A stretch of 60,000 nucleotides of DNA. Origin: Chrysomallon squamiferum. Taxonomy: Eukaryota > Mollusca > Gastropoda > Neomphalida > Peltospiridae. The stretch is taken from positions 34,741,522 to 34,801,521 of the forward strand of contig CM022665.1 in the NCBI GenBank assembly GCA_012295275.1, in the 5' to 3' direction. Below, in pieces: positions 56,169-60,000 of this stretch (position 1 is its first letter; the number at the start of each line of letters is the position of its first letter). The position numbers and the translations under genes are program-made. Below the pieces are notes generated by a model. That model had not been told where the DNA came from and did not search any database. It saw only the letters and a program-made list of their open reading frames with translations.

Positions 56169-56190
56169 TCCTATTGAGCATACAACAGCA

Positions 56191-56531
56191 ATGGCTGACG
56201 AAGGGGGTGATGATGTTAAATCAGCTCAGACAGAGATATGCAGACTTCCTGATTTATGCTCTAGTATGGCAGGGATGAGCTACAATCAACTAGACACAGA
56301 CATCCACCATCATAAACTCAACAACCTCTGGCAGGGATTACAGAATGTCACTCCCCAGCAGGCAAACACAGCAGTAAATGTCACTCAAGATCAAATGCCT
56401 CAGTCCATTTGTGAATACATCACTGTACCACCCCTCAAGTCGGCATGCAGAGTGTCTGATGAAAGTCAATTCCAAACCTGGTACATTTTATTTATTATTA
56501 TTATTACTTTTTTTGTTTATTTATTAATTAT

Positions 56532-56581
<50 letters not shown>

Positions 56582-59500
56582 GTTTATGATTTTGTCTTCA
56601 GTTTGAAAAAAGAAGGTTTTTTTCAGGATCATTCTTCATAATTTTATAACCTGTCCCAACCTTTTGTTTCCAGTGCTTTAATATACCATCCTTGATATCA
56701 GCATGGATCATCTTTGATGAAAGCCATTTGCAAGCTTTATTTGTTTTTAAATTTTAATTTTTTAAACATTTTTTTGTTTTATTTATTTATTATTATTATT
56801 TTTTAATTAACATTAGAAAAACATTTCTCTTTACAACATTACTGCCTCTCTCATCAACTGTTTTGTTTTTAGGGACTGAGTGAAGGGAGAAGTTGCTTTT
56901 AAAAACTATTTTCCTCTACAACAACATAATCTGACCTAATTTTATTTATTTCTCTTTTTACTATCATGCAATCTATTCCATCATACATCCAAGGGGATGA
57001 GTGAAGTGAGAAAGGTCTTTCATGAAAGATCTGTTTTCTCAATCATGCAGACTGCCCAAATTTTATATTTATCAAGACCTTTTTGAAAAAATACAAACAA
57101 TAATTCCTGCGTGATGAAATAATGTGATTTATTTCATTTAAGATATCTGCAATCCTGTTATATCCTTCACACAATTATTTTAATAAAATTAATATAAAAC
57201 AATGATGCAATAATGCTATTACTTTAAATTTAAAAACAAATTAAATTACTTGTTTCATGTGCTGAAATATGAATTATATATAAATAAATACTAATATTAA
57301 TTTATATAAAGATAATAAAATTAAATTTTGTTTTAACACATGAAGTCACATCTGCAAATGAGACATGAAAAAATGCACAACAAAACATTCAGAAAGATTA
57401 TATATATGGATTTAACTTTATCTACAGTGTCCTTAATTCCAACTGCAACAAAAACTGTACCATATCAAAAACTGTTGTAAGTGCATTTAGAAACCAGCAG
57501 CAGAGGTCAATGGATTAAAGCCATCAAGATTCTTTACTGACTTTCTGAATATGCTTTAAATCCCATCATCAAAATTTAAAATTATAATTTCAACAAAAAG
57601 TCATTCATAACATAAATATACATCTGTTTCATAAAATAAGTATAAATATGGCTTTATGCTAAACTGTCAAAGAATCTGAAGTTTTATGATAATATATTAA
57701 GAAATATGTCTTTAATGACATCACTTGCATTAAGTATATAAAAAAAATGATTTTTTTCTTTTTTTTCCATAATACATATAAAACCAATTTTTAGAATTTA
57801 TTTACTTTTTTTACTATTAAGAAAAGTAATGGAAGTATATTTGCCCTGTAAAATATTATTTTCCCAACCTGTTTCTTGTTTCTGCAGTCAGATTACTTTA
57901 CCAGGTCTTTAATTTTCACAACATCTTATTATTTTTCACTGATATATTATTATTAGTAGTAATATCAATTGATTAATTAATTGCAGGTTTTCTCAACACA
58001 TGCTTGCTGTGTATGGTCTACAAGATAAAACAACTACTTGTAAGAACAACTTCATCTCACAGAATGTTGTGGAAACAAACACCAACCAAAGCTTCTTTGG
58101 ATCAGAATCATCACCAACAACAAACACCTGCAACAACCAAGTGACCTTCAGATCAGAAACACCAACAGGGCTAGACACCTCTTCCATCAACTATCAGTGT
58201 AAAACTCCAGATCTGTTAATGTCAGTGATGCAGTTTGAAAACCAGGTGAATTCTTCTAAGATTTAAATAGATTTTACATAAATTGAGTGACATTCAGTAA
58301 ATAAATTTTATATAAATTAAGAGAATTTCAGTAAAATAATTTTATATAAATTAAGAGAATTTCAGTAACATTTTTTTATATAAATTGAATGAATTTCTGT
58401 GTTTATTCAACCATTTCAGTGTGGAGTCTTTATTATAACATTTCATTCACCTATTAAACGTTAAAAAATTTCTCATGTTTTGGGTAATTTTCATCTGCAG
58501 TGTCATTTACTTTAAGCTAAAGCATTCACCAGTTTAAGAAATGCTGTTCTATGTGATGATTTTACATAACTGGGTGACTATATTTTACAAAAATCAGATG
58601 GATTTCTTTAATTTTATGTAATTGGTTGTAATCAAGTCAATATATATGAACAGTTGTTTTCTGTTGACAACCTAGGCTCTGAACAGTAGGTCGGCATCAC
58701 TGTGGTTAACACCAGCAAGCAGCCCAGCAACATCACCATGGCCAAGTCCAGACTCACATCATCATGACAGTGATTACTATTCAGAAGAACCATCACCTCA
58801 GTTTTACTGCCATCCACAAACATCAGAGGTAATTCATTTAAATATATTAATTTTCTCATGTGCTTTGTTTAAAATTTGTATGTTTCTGACCCAAAATTTT
58901 AGGTTTCTGAAGATATATCAAAGAAAGAACAGTACAAATAATAATAATAATAATAATAATAATAAAGAATGTAATAATTTTCTCCCTAGTGCTGAATTAT
59001 GTTCCATGCAGTATTGGATCTATGTATCACTTTTACCAGCTTTAGAAAATTAAGGGGTTTTTTTTGTTGTTGAAATTTCATCAAAATATAATTACAAATA
59101 GCTGTTCCAAAATCCTGAACTCCACCTTTTTTTTCTAGTTTTGAATCATCTTCAGTATGTGCTTGATCAAAGTTTGTTTTATTTCATGAAAAGAAAAGTA
59201 TTTTTTAATAATGTCAGCAATATCTGCTCACACACTATTTAAACAATTTTAAAACACTGTCAAAGTAATTATTCTTCTCTTTCAGACATGTTCAAATACA
59301 AACATGAAGATACCAAGCTTTGTTCCAACATTTTTACCAAACAGCAATTCATGGAATTGGTTTGTTCAGAATAATTCAAATCAGAAAATATCTGATCCCA
59401 TCAATCCACCAAAAATACAAAGACTAGTCAAAGGTGACTTCAGTTCTAAATCCCAGCAACCTAATGGCTGTCTATATACCACCCCAGCCCCATCCATTAT

Positions 59501-60000
59501 GCTTAACTCTGACCAGAACATGTTAGACATGACACACTATATACAGTCAGGTGGTGGACCTGTTGTGTCGAGCATTGAAGTAACACCCAAACAGTTTCAA
59601 ACAAAAGCAAAAGGCACAAAGTCAAACTCTCAGAAGCGAAAAGCCACATCTCCAAAAACTTCCAAAGACAACGAAGTGCCACAAAAGAAATCCAGACACA
59701 ATGAACCTTTAAACAACAAAGCTGTTCTGGTGATGATGCACTGGTATGAAGAGCACTGGAAAAACCCATACCCAACAAAGAATCAGAAAGAACAGTTAGC
59801 CAAGGAAGGAGGAATCAGTGTGACGCAGGTCAAGTCTTGGTTTGCTAATAAACGGAACCGGACAAACAACACCAGACCTAAAGTTCAGAAGAAACAGATG
59901 GAAGAGAAACTGTTGGACATTTGCCAGACATTGGCCAGGGACAGTAAACAACCGAATGCAAGTAATGCCTACATCATAAACCAGCTTTCTTCCATCATAA
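56191..60000 (+). CDS. TALE-class homeobox transcription factor, divergent, 3' partial
   Basis: Exons are 56191-56480, 57987-58245, 58676-58828 and 59286 to the window end, giving 472 codons with consistent phases. The ATG at 56191 (GCAATGG, strong context) follows the TATA box; an earlier in-frame ATG at 56071 lies upstream of that box. The N-terminal 350 residues are Ser/Thr/Asn/Pro-rich and probably disordered, with a basic stretch (QKRKATSPK, QKKSRH) before the homeodomain at about residues 370-430 (59691-59873). The homeodomain shows the TALE three-residue-loop signature (HWKNPYPT), a PBX-like second helix (EQLAKEGGISVTQV) and the recognition helix SWFANKRNR with Asn51. Proteins of this class bind DNA and control development. 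It is not a clear PBX, MEIS, PKNOX, IRX, TGIF or MKX. It may belong to the divergent TALE genes expanded in spiralians (SPILE-type). The 3' end is outside the window. Confidence 0.85.
56533..56581. repeat. (TTA)n microsatellite in homeobox intron 1
   Basis: About 16 TTA units just after the first exon. A poly-Tyr frame running into it from the exon is an artefact, because the donor GTACAT is at 56481. Confidence 0.9.
56590..57986. other. Homeobox intron 1
   Basis: AT-rich intron. It contains two similar short phrases (GGGACTGAGTGAAGGGAGAAG near 56872 and GGGGATGAGTGAAGTGAGAAAG near 56993, both followed by a TTTTC-rich stretch). No exon is seen. Confidence 0.5.
58272..58398. repeat. Short tandem repeat, unit about 35 bp, roughly 3.5 copies
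   Basis: Units of the form TTTTATATAAATTAAG, then AGAATTTCAGTAA, follow one another. The two central units are nearly identical and the outer ones are diverged. The array begins about 25 bases after the donor of exon 57987-58245. Confidence 0.8.
58829..59285. other. Homeobox intron 3
   Basis: Short AT-rich intron with an (AAT)n tract at about 58938-58966. Nothing else is seen. Confidence 0.6.

Noticed and set aside
56071-56190. Upstream in-frame ATG of the homeobox gene (56071)
   Set aside because: It lies before the TATA box at 56081-56088, so it should not be in the mRNA; the ATG at 56191 has a strong context.

Overview
This is a strongly AT-rich animal nuclear DNA window. Genes are split into short exons by GT-AG introns, and microsatellites are abundant ((AAT)n, (CA)n, (GA)n, poly-A). 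Two weak clues point to a mollusc or other lophotrochozoan. One is a GAATGAATGAATG/TTTAATGACACC repeat fragment near 47.2 kb. The other is the short word GGGAGATAA or its complement, at about 12.38 kb and 50.63 kb. The divergent TALE homeobox gene also fits the spiralian TALE expansion. The species cannot be named from the sequence.

Layout. (1) 430-4845, + strand: nine exons of a six-bladed kelch-propeller protein whose 5' end lies before the window. (2) 4846-8000: convergent 3' regions with no gene seen. (3) 8001 to about 49.1 kb, - strand: one large gene reconstructed here from 16 phase-compatible coding exons plus a probable non-coding first exon. It encodes a predicted 1246-residue Rho guanine-nucleotide exchange factor with N-terminal coiled coils, a DH domain and no visible PH domain (ARHGEF33-like). 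Its promoter region at about 49.1 kb carries a perfect TCTCGCGAGA element. Its introns contain a 2.77-kb transposon with TTAA target duplications, an 861-bp TA-flanked MITE-like element, a degenerate minisatellite and an inverted, decayed copy of one of its own exons. (4) 51134-54663, - strand: the last six exons of the TFIIH helicase XPD (ERCC2), covering about the C-terminal 205 residues. (5) 56025-60000, + strand: a TALE-class homeobox gene with a compact CCAAT/TATA promoter, running off the right edge. It lies where the upstream exons of XPD would be expected, so it is either nested antisense in a large XPD intron or marks a rearrangement.

The genes belong to unrelated processes: Rho signalling, transcription and repair, and developmental transcription control. 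No operon-like logic is expected. The most unusual observations are three. An inverted partial exon duplication inside the RhoGEF gene could form a fold-back in its pre-mRNA. A perfect 51-bp copy of the homeobox gene's exon sits inside the XPD intron and continues in frame to a stop codon. The homeobox gene itself is divergent and lies antisense to XPD.

Exon boundaries were read by eye from splice consensus, phase continuity and protein sense. They are predictions without transcript support.
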